DNA from: Halomonas halocynthiae DSM 14573
Lineage (GTDB): Bacteria; Pseudomonadota; Gammaproteobacteria; Pseudomonadales; Halomonadaceae
DNA length: 64,000 bases
NCBI RefSeq assembly: GCF_000425725.1
Contig: NZ_AUDZ01000016.1
Coordinates: 62,001 to 126,000 of the forward strand
Reading direction: 5' to 3'
In this document: positions 9,299-17,967 of the stretch, piece after piece
Numbering within the stretch: position 1 is the stretch's first letter
How the letters are laid out: each line of letters opens with the position of its first letter
Notes under the pieces: generated by a model
Told to the model about the DNA's origin: nothing
The model's database searches: none
The model's input: the letters and a program-made list of their open reading frames with translations, nothing else
Made by a program: the position numbers and the translations under genes

Positions 9299-10126
9299 AT
9301 GTCAGCGCCCCAGTACACCTTCGCGGGTTTTTCACGCCTGCAGCGCATTGAGCGCAGCCCCGCTTTTCAAGCCGTTGTTATTGCCATCATTATTCTGTCG
9401 GCTCTTACCATCGGTGCCAAAACCTATGACTTGCCGCCATTAGCCGAATACGTGCTGTTGCTGCTCGACAATGGCATTACGGTATTTTTTCTAGTGGAGA
9501 TTCTGTTCCGCTTTGCCGCTTGCCCGAATAAACGGCGCTTTTTCATGGACGGCTGGAACGTGTTTGACACCATCGTGGTGATTGGCAGTCTGATACCTCT
9601 GGGCAACGCCGAAGCGGTGTTGCTGGGGCGCCTGCTTCGGGTATTCCGAGTCTTGCGGCTAGTGTCGGTGGTGCCGGAATTGCGCTTTCTTATTAATTCG
9701 CTGATCAAAGCAATTCCTAGAATGGGTTATATCGCCCTGCTGATGTTTATCATCTTTTACATCTACGCAGCTATTGGCTCGCTATTTTTCGCGCAGGTCG
9801 ACGAAGCGCTGTGGGGCGATGTTGCCATATCGATGTTGACGCTATTTCGAGTGGCAACATTCGAGGACTGGACCGATGTGATGTACGCCACCCAAGAGCT
9901 GTATCCGTTCAGCTGGATCTACTATCTGACCTTCATATTCCTGACCGCTTTTGTCTTTTTAAATATGATGATCGGTGTGATTCTGGAGGTGATGAGCCAG
10001 GAGAGTAACGCCAAGGAGTCTGAGACCGCGCACAACGAACGTGATGAGATTTTACAGCAGTTGCAGGCGGTTCAGCTCAAGCTCGACCGGCTGGCAGAGA
10101 ATGCTGAGCAGGCACGTAAGCCTTGA
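9299..10126 (+). CDS. Bacterial voltage-gated cation channel (BacNav type)
   Basis: 275 residues forming one six-helix ion-channel domain. S1-S3 lie at about 24-100. S4 carries four arginines at three-residue spacing (R111, R114, R117, R120). The pore loop has the filter TFEDWTD at 187-193, and S6 spans about 205-233. A charged heptad-like tail at 245-270 fits the tetramer coiled coil of this family. Known sodium channels such as NavAb have TLESWSM, and the engineered calcium channel CavAb has TLDDWSD. This filter keeps the Nav-type Glu but has Asp at the next position and at the last one, so Ca2+ permeability is plausible. There is no clear Shine-Dalgarno sequence. It lies between phoU and pstS. 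Confidence 0.9.
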   Translation: MSAPQYTFAGFSRLQRIERSPAFQAVVIAIIILSALTIGAKTYDLPPLAEYVLLLLDNGITVFFLVEILFRFAACPNKRRFFMDGWNVFDTIVVIGSLIPLGNAEAVLLGRLLRVFRVLRLVSVVPELRFLINSLIKAIPRMGYIALLMFIIFYIYAAIGSLFFAQVDEALWGDVAISMLTLFRVATFEDWTDVMYATQELYPFSWIYYLTFIFLTAFVFLNMMIGVILEVMSQESNAKESETAHNERDEILQQLQAVQLKLDRLAENAEQARKP

Positions 10127-10335
10127 CGATTAGTAGTCATTGAAGAACGTTGGCAGCTTTTACAGGACTTTCGGCCTGCATGTGCCGCCGCAAGTAACGC
10201 ACGAGGCCGAGGCGTGTCAGCTGATTCAGGTCACGTCAGAGTGAAGGCGCGGTAGATGTTCACGCTTAATATAGCGTACGAAAAAGATGCGGTGGAGGCG
10301 AGTAGAGAGGAGAGGTGTGCAGTGATTTTTTCTGA

Positions 10336-10357
10336 CTGTCATAAGGTTGTCATCTTT
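10336..10357 (+). promoter_or_regulatory. Pho box upstream of pstS
   Basis: Two direct repeats, CTGTCATAAGG (10336-10346) and TTGTCATCTTT (10347-10357), follow each other at exactly 11 bp. This matches the PhoB site consensus of two CTGTCAT units. The site ends about 60 bp before the pstS start, where it would replace the -35 element. Induction of pstSCAB by phosphate limitation follows from the family's known regulation. Confidence 0.9.
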
Positions 10358-10415
10358 GTCGGGCATCTTCGGTGTCGCGAAAGGACGAATATCTCTCTTA
10401 TCAGGAGCACCTCCC

Positions 10416-11444
10416 ATGAGCCGTACCTTTAAAAATCGCGCTATCAAGACTACTGCCATTGCTGTTGCCGTTATCGGTGTTGTCGGAGTGGCTCAAGCCC
10501 GTGACCAGGTCCGTATTGTGGGCTCCAGCACGGTGTATCCGTTCTCTAGCTATGTGGCCGAAGAGTTCGGAGCGATCAGCGACTACCCGACACCGGTTAT
10601 TGAGTCTACCGGCTCTGGCGGTGGTTTACGTCTGTTCTGTAACGGCGTTGGCGAGGGTACGCCAGACATCACTAACGCTTCTCGTCGCATGAAGCCTTCA
10701 GAGTTTGAGCGTTGTGCTGAGAATGGTGTGACCGATATCACCGAAGCCTTTGTCGGGTATGACGGTATTGCTTTTGCTCAGGCTGGTACGAACGAAGCGA
10801 TGGATGTGACCCGCGAGCAGCTATTCTTGGCTCTGGCCGCCAAGGTGCCGGTAGACGGTGAGCTGGTCGACAACCCTTATAAAAAATGGAATGAGATCGA
10901 CGCTTCCTTGCCGAATCGTGAGATCGTCGTTTACGGACCGCCGACGACTTCTGGCACGCGTGATGCATTTGAAGAGCTGGTGATGGAAGCGGCTTCTGAG
11001 TCCATCGATGCCTATGGCGGTGAGGGATACACGGATATCCGTGCTGACGGTGCTTATATCGATTCGGGCGAGAATGACAACCTGATCGTCAAGCGCTTGA
11101 CTGCTAACACCAGTGCCTTCGGTGTCTTTGGCTACTCTTTCCTTGAAGAGAATTCTGACAGCCTGCAGGGATCAACTATTGATGGCGTAGCACCGACCCC
11201 CGAAGCGATTGGTAGCGGTGAGTACCCAGTATCACGTTCGCTGTTTTTCTATATCAAAAACCAGCATGCCGATGACGTGCCAGCCATGTATGAATACGCT
11301 GACCTGTTCATGAGCGAGCAGATGGTGGGCGAGCTGGGCTACCTGAAAGGTGTTGGCCTGATTCCGGCGGAAGAAAATCTGCGTGGCGACGCTCGTGGCG
11401 TAGTTGAAAGCCGTACTGCACTCGAATTGAGCGACCTGAACTAA
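10416..11444 (+). CDS. pstS: Phosphate-binding periplasmic protein PstS
   Basis: 342 residues from the ATG at 10416, which has AGGAG upstream. An upstream in-frame start at 10347 would lie inside the Pho box. The N terminus is a signal peptide (basic start, hydrophobic stretch, cleavage likely after AQA near residue 28). The mature part has the phosphate-binding motif VRIVGSSTVYPFS, then STGSGGG and TTSGTRDAFEELV, as in the PstS/SphX group. It delivers phosphate to PstCA in the inner membrane. Confidence 0.95.
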   Translation: MSRTFKNRAIKTTAIAVAVIGVVGVAQARDQVRIVGSSTVYPFSSYVAEEFGAISDYPTPVIESTGSGGGLRLFCNGVGEGTPDITNASRRMKPSEFERCAENGVTDITEAFVGYDGIAFAQAGTNEAMDVTREQLFLALAAKVPVDGELVDNPYKKWNEIDASLPNREIVVYGPPTTSGTRDAFEELVMEAASESIDAYGGEGYTDIRADGAYIDSGENDNLIVKRLTANTSAFGVFGYSFLEENSDSLQGSTIDGVAPTPEAIGSGEYPVSRSLFFYIKNQHADDVPAMYEYADLFMSEQMVGELGYLKGVGLIPAEENLRGDARGVVESRTALELSDLN

Positions 11445-11468
11445 GCGGTATTGCCGCTGCGTCAAGCT

Positions 11469-11495
11469 GACCGGTAGCTCAATGAGTTGCCGGTC
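11469..11495. other. Intercistronic hairpin between pstS and pstC
   Basis: GACCGGTAGCTC (11469-11480) pairs with GAGTTGCCGGTC (11484-11495) over 12 positions, including two G-U pairs, with a 3-base loop. No T-run follows, so it is unlikely to be a full terminator. A hairpin of this kind could protect the pstS 3' end and give more binding protein than permease, as in other binding-protein operons. Confidence 0.6.
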
Positions 11496-11557
11496 GGTGA
11501 CGATACAGAGAGTCTGGTTTCAGCGTCATCTATGGATGATCACTTCGAGAGATAGCC

Positions 11558-12814
11558 ATGCACACCGATCAACTTCTTGCCCTGTTTTGCGCCATGTTAG
11601 TGCTACTTGGGCTGATCGCTTTCTTCACGGCGCGTGCTAAGGCCACCAAAGTACGCACTAGCGGAACACACATGACTGCCCAGCCTGACCAGTATGGCTG
11701 GTTTGGTGTGTTGTCCACCGCCGCCCCTGCGCTGGTAGTGAGTTTGCTTGGCGCAATTATCATGTTGCTGATGGGGGCAGAGATCCCCGTTGCTATGTTG
11801 TTAGTCGTCAGTATTGCCGTTGCCTGCTTAGGCTTGGTATGCGGGCTTATTATGGTTAAACCTGAGTTTCATGCACGACGTGCGATTGAAACATTTGTGC
11901 GTTGGATGTTGGCGGGTGCCACATTAATTTCTATTTTAACCACGCTGGGTATATTGGTTTCGATTGTCGGCGAAGCTCTGCGCTTCTTTCAGATGCAGAA
12001 TTTTTGGGACTTTATTACTGGCACAGTCTGGAACCCAGGAGCCAGCTTCCTTGAAGCCGCTGGTCGTGCAGAAGAAGGCGCTAGTGCGGCCCAGTTTGGT
12101 TCAGTGCCGCTGTTTGCCGGCACCTTCATGATCACAGCAATCGCTATGCTGGTGGCCATTCCGATTGGCTTGCTGTCGGCAATTTACATGTCGGAGTTTG
12201 CCACGCCGCGTATACGCGGCATTGCTAAGCCGATGCTTGAAGTATTGGCCGGCATACCTACTGTGGTTTATGGCTTTTTTGCTGCTATTACTATCGCGCC
12301 TCTGATTGTTGCTGCCGCTCAGGTGTTCGGCCTTAAGGCAGATTTCAACAACGCCCTGGCCCCAGGCATTGTTATGGGCATCATGATTATTCCCTTCATT
12401 TCTTCATTGTCTGATGACGTTATCAACTCGGTGCCTGACAGCATGCGTCAAGGCGCGCTGGCACTGGGTTTGACCCATGGAGAGACGATTCGTGATGTAG
12501 TGGTGCCAGCCGCACTTCCCGGCATCATTTCCGCATCGTTACTGGCGGTTTCCAGGGCGCTGGGTGAAACCATGATTGTGGTCATGGCGGCAGGTATGTT
12601 GCCCAATTTGACGGCTAATCCGCTAGAGAATATGACCACTGTAACGGTGCGTATTGTTGCTGCACTAACAGGGGACCAAGAGTTTGCCAGTGCCGAGACA
12701 CTGTCTGCTTTTGCCCTAGGACTCGTGCTGTTTGTGGTCACGCTGACACTCAATCTCGTGTCTGTGATCATGATTCGCCGTTTTCGTGAAAAGTACCGGA
12801 TTAACAATCTCTAA
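11558..12814 (+). CDS. pstC: Phosphate ABC transporter permease PstC
   Basis: 418 residues, longer than the roughly 320 of E. coli PstC because of two extra N-terminal hydrophobic segments (about 5-27 and 50-110). The core has the permease loop signature ALGLTHGETIRDVVVPAALPGI near residues 304-325 (EAA motif) and several membrane helices. It forms the inner-membrane channel with PstA. The start is the ATG after GAGAGATAGCC. It is 113 bp downstream of pstS and 17 bp before pstA. Confidence 0.94.
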   Translation: MHTDQLLALFCAMLVLLGLIAFFTARAKATKVRTSGTHMTAQPDQYGWFGVLSTAAPALVVSLLGAIIMLLMGAEIPVAMLLVVSIAVACLGLVCGLIMVKPEFHARRAIETFVRWMLAGATLISILTTLGILVSIVGEALRFFQMQNFWDFITGTVWNPGASFLEAAGRAEEGASAAQFGSVPLFAGTFMITAIAMLVAIPIGLLSAIYMSEFATPRIRGIAKPMLEVLAGIPTVVYGFFAAITIAPLIVAAAQVFGLKADFNNALAPGIVMGIMIIPFISSLSDDVINSVPDSMRQGALALGLTHGETIRDVVVPAALPGIISASLLAVSRALGETMIVVMAAGMLPNLTANPLENMTTVTVRIVAALTGDQEFASAETLSAFALGLVLFVVTLTLNLVSVIMIRRFREKYRINNL

Positions 12815-12831
12815 GCCGAGGAATCACTGGG

Positions 12832-13998
12832 ATGACACACTCTTTTGATGATATCAGTGCTCAGCTTCGGCGGCGGCATCGCAAGACGCGATGGCTGAAA
12901 GGACTGTCTATGGGGGCGCTGGGTCTTGCTGCGCTGTTCTTGGTGTTCTTTTTCACCGACATGCTAATCAAAGGGCTACCCGCCTTCTCTCAGGCCCAAA
13001 TAAACGTTGAAGTGGACTACAGCGAACAAGCCAGCCAGCTGCCAATGGCGGCGGTTTCTGAGGACATGCGTCCATTGGTGAGTCGTGGCTATTTACGCTT
13101 GGTTCCCTCGCGGATGCGTGACAATCCTGAGCTTCAAGGGACAACACGTAGCGAGTGGGTGTTGGCCGATAGTCAGGTAGATCAGTACCTGAAAGGCCAC
13201 CACAGCAAGCTGAGCGAGCGTGATCAGGCGTTGGTGGACCAGCTGCAGGCCCAGGGGCGTGCTGAGCTACGCTTTAATGCACGGTTCTTTACTAGCGGCG
13301 ACTCAAAAATGCCAGAGCTTGCCGGTATTGCCTCGGCAGCGGTCGGTACCATGTTGACCTTGCTGGTGACGCTGGCCGTTGCGTTTCCGATTGGCGTGAT
13401 GACGGCCGTTTACTTGGAAGAGTTCGCCCCAGATAACCGTGTAACTCAGCTAATTGAGATCAATATTAATAACCTGGCAGCCATTCCTTCTATTTTGTAC
13501 GGCTTGCTGGGATTGGCGATCTTTATCAACTTCTTTGGTGTGCCGCGCTCTTCACCTTTGGTTGGCGGGCTGACGTTGGCGCTGATGACATTACCCGTGA
13601 TCATTATTTCTACTCGCACGGCCTTACGTAGTGTGCCGGACTCGATTCGACATGCCGGTTTTGGTGTTGGCTGTTCGCGCTGGCAAGTGGTTCGTGACCA
13701 TGTGTTGCCGCTGGCGATGCCTGGGATCATGACTGGTGCAATTATTGGCTTGGCTCAGGCTATGGGTGAAACGGCACCATTGATCATAGTCGGCATGGTG
13801 GCATTTATTCCCGATATCAGTGCTTCATTTACCGAGGCATCAACCGTTATGCCGGCGCAGATATTTACTTGGTCCGGCGAGCCTGAGCGGGCGTTTATCG
13901 AAATAACATCGGGCGGCATTCTGGTGCTGCTGGCAATACTGATCACTATGAATACAACCGCTGTCGTGCTGCGCAAGCGATTCGAGCGGCGCTGGTAG
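12832..13998 (+). CDS. pstA: Phosphate ABC transporter permease PstA
   Basis: 388 residues. An N-terminal membrane helix (about 23-45) is followed by a hydrophilic, probably periplasmic, insert of about 115 residues before the permease core. The core carries [22 protein letters not shown], the EAA loop that contacts PstB. E. coli PstA is about 296 residues and lacks this insert; long PstA proteins are known in pseudomonads and halomonads. It is 17 bp after pstC and 38 bp before pstB. Confidence 0.94.
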   Translation: MTHSFDDISAQLRRRHRKTRWLKGLSMGALGLAALFLVFFFTDMLIKGLPAFSQAQINVEVDYSEQASQLPMAAVSEDMRPLVSRGYLRLVPSRMRDNPELQGTTRSEWVLADSQVDQYLKGHHSKLSERDQALVDQLQAQGRAELRFNARFFTSGDSKMPELAGIASAAVGTMLTLLVTLAVAFPIGVMTAVYLEEFAPDNRVTQLIEININNLAAIPSILYGLLGLAIFINFFGVPRSSPLVGGLTLALMTLPVIIISTRTALRSVPDSIRHAGFGVGCSRWQVVRDHVLPLAMPGIMTGAIIGLAQAMGETAPLIIVGMVAFIPDISASFTEASTVMPAQIFTWSGEPERAFIEITSGGILVLLAILITMNTTAVVLRKRFERRW

Positions 13999-14036
13999 TC
14001 CACGCCAACAATTGGCTAACTAAAGGACAAACGAGC

Positions 14037-14912
14037 ATGAACATGAATATGAGCCTGAACATGAGTTTGAATATTCCTGCATCACACGAGAGTTTATCGT
14101 CCATGAACCGACCTTCAAGCGGTGAGCCGGTGAGTCGTAACCTTAGCGACAACCACTCACTTGGTGTGAGAGTGCGTGATCTGGATCTTTGGTACGGAGA
14201 GTCTCAGGCGCTAAAGTCTATCAGCCTGGATATCTATCAAAATAAGATTACAGCGCTGATTGGCCCTTCTGGCTGTGGTAAGTCGACATTCTTGCGCTGC
14301 TTGAATCGCATGAACGACCTGATTCCCAGCGTTCGCATCAAAGGGCTGGTCGAGATGGATGGCCGCGATGTGAATGATTCGAAAATGGATGAAGTCGCGT
14401 TACGCCGCCGTGTTGGCATGGTGTTTCAAAAGCCTAATCCGTTTCCCAAGTCGATCTTCGAGAATGTTGCCTATGCGCCGCGTATGCACGATATCGTTAG
14501 CCGCAAGGCCGATGTGGAAGCATTGGTAGAAAGCGCGCTGCGTGATGCGGGTCTGTGGGAGGAGGTCAAAGATAAGTTGCACCAGCCGGGTACGTCACTT
14601 TCCGGTGGTCAGCAGCAGAGGCTGTGTATCGCGCGCGCTATTGCTGTGCAGCCAGAAGTGATTTTGATGGACGAGCCGACGTCAGCACTGGACCCCATCT
14701 CTACGGCGACGATCGAAGACTTAATGGATAGGCTAAAGCGCCGCTATAGCATCATCACGGTAACGCACAATATGCAGCAGGCAGCGCGAATCGCTGATTA
14801 CACTGCCTTCTTCCACCTAGGAGAAATGGTCGAATATAACGATACCAAGGCAATGTTTTCAACGCCGCATACCAAGAAGGCTGAAGACTACATTACGGGT
14901 CGCTATGGTTAG
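14037..14912 (+). CDS. pstB: Phosphate ABC transporter ATPase PstB
   Basis: 291 residues. Walker [10 protein letters not shown] lies near 78-86, the signature [14 protein letters not shown] near 188-201 and Walker [13 protein letters not shown] near 209-220. It powers phosphate import through PstCA. The start is placed at 14037 because AAAGGA lies upstream, but the N terminus is a low-complexity Met/Asn run ([14 protein letters not shown]) with several in-frame ATGs, so the true start may be later. The conserved domain begins only near residue 42. The end overlaps chrA by 8 bp. Confidence 0.95.
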   Translation: MNMNMSLNMSLNIPASHESLSSMNRPSSGEPVSRNLSDNHSLGVRVRDLDLWYGESQALKSISLDIYQNKITALIGPSGCGKSTFLRCLNRMNDLIPSVRIKGLVEMDGRDVNDSKMDEVALRRRVGMVFQKPNPFPKSIFENVAYAPRMHDIVSRKADVEALVESALRDAGLWEEVKDKLHQPGTSLSGGQQQRLCIARAIAVQPEVILMDEPTSALDPISTATIEDLMDRLKRRYSIITVTHNMQQAARIADYTAFFHLGEMVEYNDTKAMFSTPHTKKAEDYITGRYG

Positions 14913-16110
14913 CAAAAAACCGTCTGCTTACTCTGCTTGCGGTGACGTTTTCTGGGCGTTTTTATTACTGGGCCTGACCTCATTTGGTGGCCCAGTCGCG
15001 CACTTAGGTTACTTTCGCACCGAGTTTGTAGAGCGGCGGCGCTGGCTTTCTGAGCAAGACTATGCCGATTTGGTGGCGCTATGTCAGTTCTTGCCGGGGC
15101 CCGCTAGTAGCCAGGTGGGTTTCGCGCTAGGGCTAATGCGTGCTGGTTATTTGGGGGCAATAGCTGCCTGGGTTGCTTTTACTCTTCCCTCGGCTAGTGT
15201 GCTTGTCCTGTTTGCGTTGGGCTCTTCTATGTTTGATGGTCCTCTGGGACAGGGTCTCATTCATGGACTAAAAGTCACTGCCGTTGCTATCGTTGCACAC
15301 GCGGTATGGGGCATGGCTCGCAACCTTTGTCCTGATGCTCGGCGTGCCGGTATTGCGTTAGCGGCAGTCTTTGCTGTGGTGTTTATCAGTGGCCCTCTGG
15401 GCCAGGTTGTTGCGATATCTATTGGTGCTATCGCCGGTATGCTGCTGTGCCGAGCGGGTTCCGGTGTTGAGGTTCGTGACGTACCCGTGCCAGTTTCTGC
15501 CCGCGTCGGTAATTTGATGGGGCTACTCTTCATCTTCCTGCTGTTTGGTTTGCCCTTCTTGGCCTGGGTCAGCCCCACTGACGTTGTCGTGGTGTTGGAT
15601 GCCTTTTATCGTGCTGGCGCTCTCGTGTTTGGTGGGGGGCATGTCGTTTTACCGCTACTGGAGTCTGAAGTTGTGGCGTCTGGCTGGGTCAGTGCGGAGG
15701 AGTTTTTGACTGGCTATGGGGCGACTCAGGCAGTGCCGGGGCCATTATTTACTTTTGCAGCGTACTTGGGTTGGGTAATAGCACCGCTTGGCGATAATTT
15801 ATTGGGTGCTGTTTTGGCGTTAGCCACTATTTTTATACCCGGTATGTTACTGCTGGTGGCGGTGCTGCCTCACTGGGGGCAGTTGCGTCGCTGGCGTAAT
15901 ACTCAGGCGTTGATGCGTGGAGCGAATGCGGCGGTTGTTGGTATTTTGGGTGCTGCGCTTTATCAGCCGGTTTGGACTAGCGCGATACATGGCTCCTATG
16001 ACTTCGCCCTTGCACTAGCAGGCTTTGTGCTACTTAGTATTTGGAAGGTGCCTGCCTGGGTGGTCGTTGGTATTTTGGCCGGTGCTGGTGTTCTTATTGC
16101 CATGTTGTAG
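14905..16110 (+). CDS. chrA: Chromate transporter (ChrA family)
   Basis: 401 residues with two homologous CHR halves, the long-chain type. The first half has [14 protein letters not shown] and [12 protein letters not shown]; the second has [12 protein letters not shown] and [15 protein letters not shown]. There are about ten membrane segments. Family members export chromate, but many are poorly characterised. The ATG lies inside the last codons of pstB (8-bp overlap), so translation is likely coupled and expression should follow the Pho-box promoter of pstS. That position is usually taken by phoU. The substrate here is inferred from the family only. Confidence 0.88.
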   Translation: MVSKKPSAYSACGDVFWAFLLLGLTSFGGPVAHLGYFRTEFVERRRWLSEQDYADLVALCQFLPGPASSQVGFALGLMRAGYLGAIAAWVAFTLPSASVLVLFALGSSMFDGPLGQGLIHGLKVTAVAIVAHAVWGMARNLCPDARRAGIALAAVFAVVFISGPLGQVVAISIGAIAGMLLCRAGSGVEVRDVPVPVSARVGNLMGLLFIFLLFGLPFLAWVSPTDVVVVLDAFYRAGALVFGGGHVVLPLLESEVVASGWVSAEEFLTGYGATQAVPGPLFTFAAYLGWVIAPLGDNLLGAVLALATIFIPGMLLLVAVLPHWGQLRRWRNTQALMRGANAAVVGILGAALYQPVWTSAIHGSYDFALALAGFVLLSIWKVPAWVVVGILAGAGVLIAML

Positions 16111-16125
16111 CCTTGGCTGCAGGCG

Positions 16126-16668
16126 TTAGCCGAGCAAGGCAAGGCTGGTGACGGCGAAGGCGTAGCCGATGATGCCGCCAGCAATAACGTCGCTGACATA
16201 GTGTAGGCCGAGACCAACACGCGACATGGCAATCAATAGTGCCAGAGGAACCATCCAGGAAAGTAGCAGTGGCGCATGTGCGGCAGTCAGTACGCAAAAC
16301 ATCACTGCGTGCATGGTGTGGCCGCTAGGAAAGCTGTAGCGATCACGGGCAGGCTCTAAACACGTGATGCTTGTGTTAAAGGTAATGAAGGGGCGCTCAC
16401 GACATAGCCGAGTTTTGATGAGTCGATAAACGGCAATTGCTAATAATGCGGTGATGCTGTACTGCAGAAGGTAGGTAACGCCATCTTTTTCCTGTATCCA
16501 AGGCTGTGCGGCAATTAAAGCTACCCACACGGGCCAATCGCCGAGCTTGCTGGCTAAACGCAATGTGGCCAGCCAAGGGCGGTAAAGGCTGAAATGAGCA
16601 ATGCGCTGACAGAGCCGCCACTCCATCAGATCAAGGCGTTCAAATGCTGCAAGGGTGCGCGCTTTCAT
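16126..16668 (-). CDS. PAP2-family membrane phosphatase
   Basis: 180 residues from the ATG at 16668, which has AGGAG seven bases upstream; the ATG at 16674 is too close to that site. The three PAP2 acid-phosphatase motifs are present: KTRLCRERP, PSGHT and SRVGLGLHYVSD, with the catalytic histidines. Several hydrophobic segments surround them. Likely substrates are lipid phosphates such as undecaprenyl diphosphate or phosphatidate. It overlaps the end of the glycosyltransferase gene by 29 bp, so both are probably one unit under the Pho box at 17852-17895. Confidence 0.88.
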   Translation of the reverse strand: MKARTLAAFERLDLMEWRLCQRIAHFSLYRPWLATLRLASKLGDWPVWVALIAAQPWIQEKDGVTYLLQYSITALLAIAVYRLIKTRLCRERPFITFNTSITCLEPARDRYSFPSGHTMHAVMFCVLTAAHAPLLLSWMVPLALLIAMSRVGLGLHYVSDVIAGGIIGYAFAVTSLALLG

Positions 16669-17797
16669 GGGCATTCTCCTGAGCCTGTTGAAGGACGTTG
16701 AGAAAGGTATCGGCGATCGCTGACCAGCGATATTCAAGGGCGCGTTGACGCGCCGCCTCACCGAGCTGGGCATAGCGTTGCGGTTGTTGGCAAAGCGTGA
16801 CAGCGGCATGGTGAAAGCTGGCATTGTCACCAGGGGAAATTACTAGGCCATTACGTTCATGGTCGATCAGCTCTGCTGCTGCGGCATGCTTAAAGGCCAC
16901 TACTGCCAAACCGCTAGCCATGGCCTCTAGCACCACATTGCCCCAGGTTTCAGAAAGCGAGGGAAAAAGAAACAGGTCGGCGCTCGCGTAATAAGACGGC
17001 AGGGCTTCGTGGGGGACGAAACCGATGAAGTGTGCATGAGGTAGCGTGCGTTCGAGTCGTTGTCGTGCGGGCCCATCACCGATGATGACGAGTGCCATGT
17101 CAGGGTGAGAGTCGAGCAAGGCGCGACAGCTTTCTTCAAGTAAAGAGAGGTTTTTTTCAGGTGCGAGGCGCCCTACATAGAGAGCGACGGGCTGGTGCTC
17201 ATCGACACCCCACTGCGCACGTAATAGCGAGCTACGCTGGCGGGGTGAAAACTGCTCGGTATCAATGCCGCGCCCCATCACTGCCAAACGCTGAAAACCC
17301 TGTGAGGCTAGCGCCGCAGTTAAGGCTTGAGTTGGCGCGAGTGTTGTTGTGCAGCCGTTGTGAAAGCGGCGTAGCATGTTGAGCACGGTTGGGGCTAGCC
17401 AGGAGACATGATAGTCATGGCAGTAGTGGTCAAAGTTGGTATGCCAGCCTGCTACCACAGGAATGTTTAGACGTTGGGCGATACGGCGGGCCGACCAGCC
17501 AAGAGGGCCTTGGGTTGCCAGGTAGACCACCGTGGGTGGTTGCTCTTGCCATAATTGCAGCAGGCGACGCGGAGCGGGCAGGCCAAGGCGAACTTCGCGG
17601 TAGCCGGGTAGTGTTATGCCACGTACCAGCAGTTCTGACTGTATCTCATGGTGTTTTTTTGAATAGCCTGCCTGACGAGGCCGGACTAACTGTAGGGTGA
17701 CTCCGCGACTGTGCAGCTGGTTGGTGAGGTGGCTGAGGGTGTGAGCAACACCGTTGATGTCGGGTGGCCAGGTTTCGCTGACGAGACAGATACGCAT
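16640..17797 (-). CDS. GT4-family glycosyltransferase
   Basis: 385 residues with a GT-B fold. The N-terminal domain starts MRICLVSETWPPDINGVAHT. The C-terminal donor-binding domain contains YVGRLAPEKNL and the EX7E-type stretch SLSETWGNVVLEAMASGLAV. Relatives transfer mannose or glucose residues, several of them to diacylglycerol. AAGGAAAATCTC precedes the ATG. A four-unit Pho-box array lies 55 bp upstream, and phoR is the next gene in the same direction. I infer a role in phosphorus-free membrane glycolipid synthesis under phosphate limitation; donor and acceptor are unknown. Confidence 0.88.
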   Translation of the reverse strand: MRICLVSETWPPDINGVAHTLSHLTNQLHSRGVTLQLVRPRQAGYSKKHHEIQSELLVRGITLPGYREVRLGLPAPRRLLQLWQEQPPTVVYLATQGPLGWSARRIAQRLNIPVVAGWHTNFDHYCHDYHVSWLAPTVLNMLRRFHNGCTTTLAPTQALTAALASQGFQRLAVMGRGIDTEQFSPRQRSSLLRAQWGVDEHQPVALYVGRLAPEKNLSLLEESCRALLDSHPDMALVIIGDGPARQRLERTLPHAHFIGFVPHEALPSYYASADLFLFPSLSETWGNVVLEAMASGLAVVAFKHAAAAELIDHERNGLVISPGDNASFHHAAVTLCQQPQRYAQLGEAARQRALEYRWSAIADTFLNVLQQAQENAHESAHPCSI

Positions 17798-17851
17798 GAG
17801 ATTTTCCTTGTCGTTGGCCGGCCAAGCCGATGTTTCCTCAGTCTATTGAGG

Positions 17852-17895
17852 TCTAATGACAAGATGGTGACATCTTCATGGTGAAACGGTGACAG
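17852..17895 (-). promoter_or_regulatory. Pho box array upstream of glycosyltransferase
   Basis: Read on the minus strand from 17895, four consecutive 11-base units are CTGTCACCGTT, TCACCATGAAG, ATGTCACCATC and TTGTCATTAGA. Units 1, 3 and 4 carry the TGTCA core of PhoB sites. A TAGACT-like -10 candidate follows near 17840-17846. The array points toward the glycosyltransferase start at 17797. Confidence 0.75.
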
Positions 17896-17903
17896 AATGA
17901 ACA

Positions 17904-17959
17904 TGACGCTTCTGTATGAATTGCCAGCGATAGCGCTGGCAATTCATACAGCAGCGTCA
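17904..17959. other. Long near-perfect hairpin downstream of phoR
   Basis: An 18-bp perfect stem (17912-17929 with 17934-17951, loop ATAG) is extended, after one mismatch, by 7 more pairs (TGACGCT at 17904-17910 with AGCGTCA at 17953-17959). It lies 8 bp past the phoR stop and just before the Pho-box array. There is no T-run on either strand, so it is not a classical terminator; RNA end protection, an RNase III target or a protein-binding palindrome are alternatives. Confidence 0.8.
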
Positions 17960-17967
17960 AGAGAGGG

